DNA from: JBJSXF01 sp046086225
GTDB taxonomy: Bacteria > Actinomycetota > Acidimicrobiia > IMCC26256 > PALSA-610
Direction: 5' to 3'
DNA: 13,823 nt
Assembly: GCA_046086225.1 (NCBI GenBank)
Contig: JBJSXF010000051.1
Span: 1 to 13,823, forward strand
This document shows, piece by piece, positions 13,503 through 13,823 of the stretch (the stretch's first letter is position 1; each line of letters starts with the position of its first letter). The notes under the pieces were generated by a model that made no database searches, was not told where the DNA came from, and was given only the letters and a program-made list of their open reading frames with translations. A program made the position numbers and the translations under genes.

Positions 13503-13823
13503 TCAGGTGTCGGCCGTCACCCGGATCCGCCCCGGGCCCGGTCCGGTCATCCGCCCGATCACCGCGGCGGCGGGAGTGTCGTGGCGGCGACACGCGGCGA
13601 CGAGCGCCTCGGCCCGGTCGGGGGCGACGGCGAGGAGCAGCCCGCCCGAGGTCTGGGCGTCGGCGAGGAGGAGCCGGTCGGTCTCGGCGAGCGAGCCGAA
13701 GTCGATGTCGGGGCTGACGAACGCGAGGTTGCGTTGCGTTCCCCCGGCGACGACCCCGGCGTCGAGGAGCTCTCGGGCACCGGCGATCGTCGGCACCGCG
13801 CCGAGGTCGATCTCGGCGTCGGA
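13503..13823 (-). CDS. selD: Selenide, water dikinase (selenophosphate synthase), C-terminal part
   Basis: Only the last 106 codons are inside the window; the gene begins beyond the right edge. The visible part reads AEIDLGAVPTIAGARELLDAG, then VAGGTQRNLAF and ADAQTSGGLLLAVAP, followed by an IGRM segment. This is the conserved C-terminal domain of SelD, especially the GGTxRN and QTSGGLL motifs. SelD makes selenophosphate from selenide and ATP for selenocysteine or for 2-selenouridine in tRNA. The catalytic Cys/Sec region lies in the missing N-terminal part, so whether it carries Sec cannot be judged. It converges with the hydrolase-thioredoxin gene across 16 bases, with no clear terminator. 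Confidence 0.88.
   Translation of the reverse strand, partial: SDAEIDLGAVPTIAGARELLDAGVVAGGTQRNLAFVSPDIDFGSLAETDRLLLADAQTSGGLLLAVAPDRAEALVAACRRHDTPAAAVIGRMTGPGPGRIRVTADT

Overview
The window is very GC-rich, densely coding DNA from what looks like an actinobacterium. The signs are frequent GTG starts (9 of the 12 starts that can be placed), almost no intergenic space, an F420-dependent luciferase-like oxidoreductase and leaderless-type promoters. A marine or soil Acidimicrobiia-type lineage would fit, but the lineage is inference. No rRNA, tRNA, CRISPR, phage or IS element is visible, and no strong terminator was found.

Left block, minus strand: the first codons of an ABC-transporter-type permease (FtsX/MacB-like) run off the left edge. 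Before it, reading leftwards from 2318, lies a three-gene operon: an EchA20-like crotonase, a HAD phosphatase and a histidine phosphatase. The crotonase and HAD genes overlap by GTGA.

Centre-left, plus strand: a PA14-containing GH3 glycosidase starts 21 bp from the crotonase start, in a divergent promoter with overlapping -10 elements. It overlaps by GTGA with an F420-dependent LLM oxidoreductase. Next come a CrtC/AttH-like lipocalin-type gene with a frameshift near its 5' end and a Cys-type sulfatase.

Centre-right: malonyl-CoA decarboxylase and an EthD-like two-repeat protein read leftwards. A short-chain dehydrogenase diverges from the decarboxylase behind a possible 11-codon leaderless leader peptide. 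A soluble cytochrome P450 follows, then a gene that fuses an Abhydrolase_2-type carboxylesterase to a complete WCGPC thioredoxin. The C-terminal part of selD enters from the right edge on the minus strand, which suggests the organism uses selenium.

The most striking recurring signal is a -10-like hexamer (TANNNT or one mismatch) ending 6 to 8 nt before a start codon, with no Shine-Dalgarno and no clear -35. It precedes eight genes, and in three of them it includes or touches the stop codon of the upstream gene. The strongest single protein oddity is the esterase-thioredoxin fusion. The gene set (crotonase, SDR, P450, LLM, malonyl-CoA decarboxylase, sulfatase, GH3) suggests oxidative breakdown of lipid, steroid or glycoside substrates, but it looks like a series of short independent units rather than one pathway cluster.
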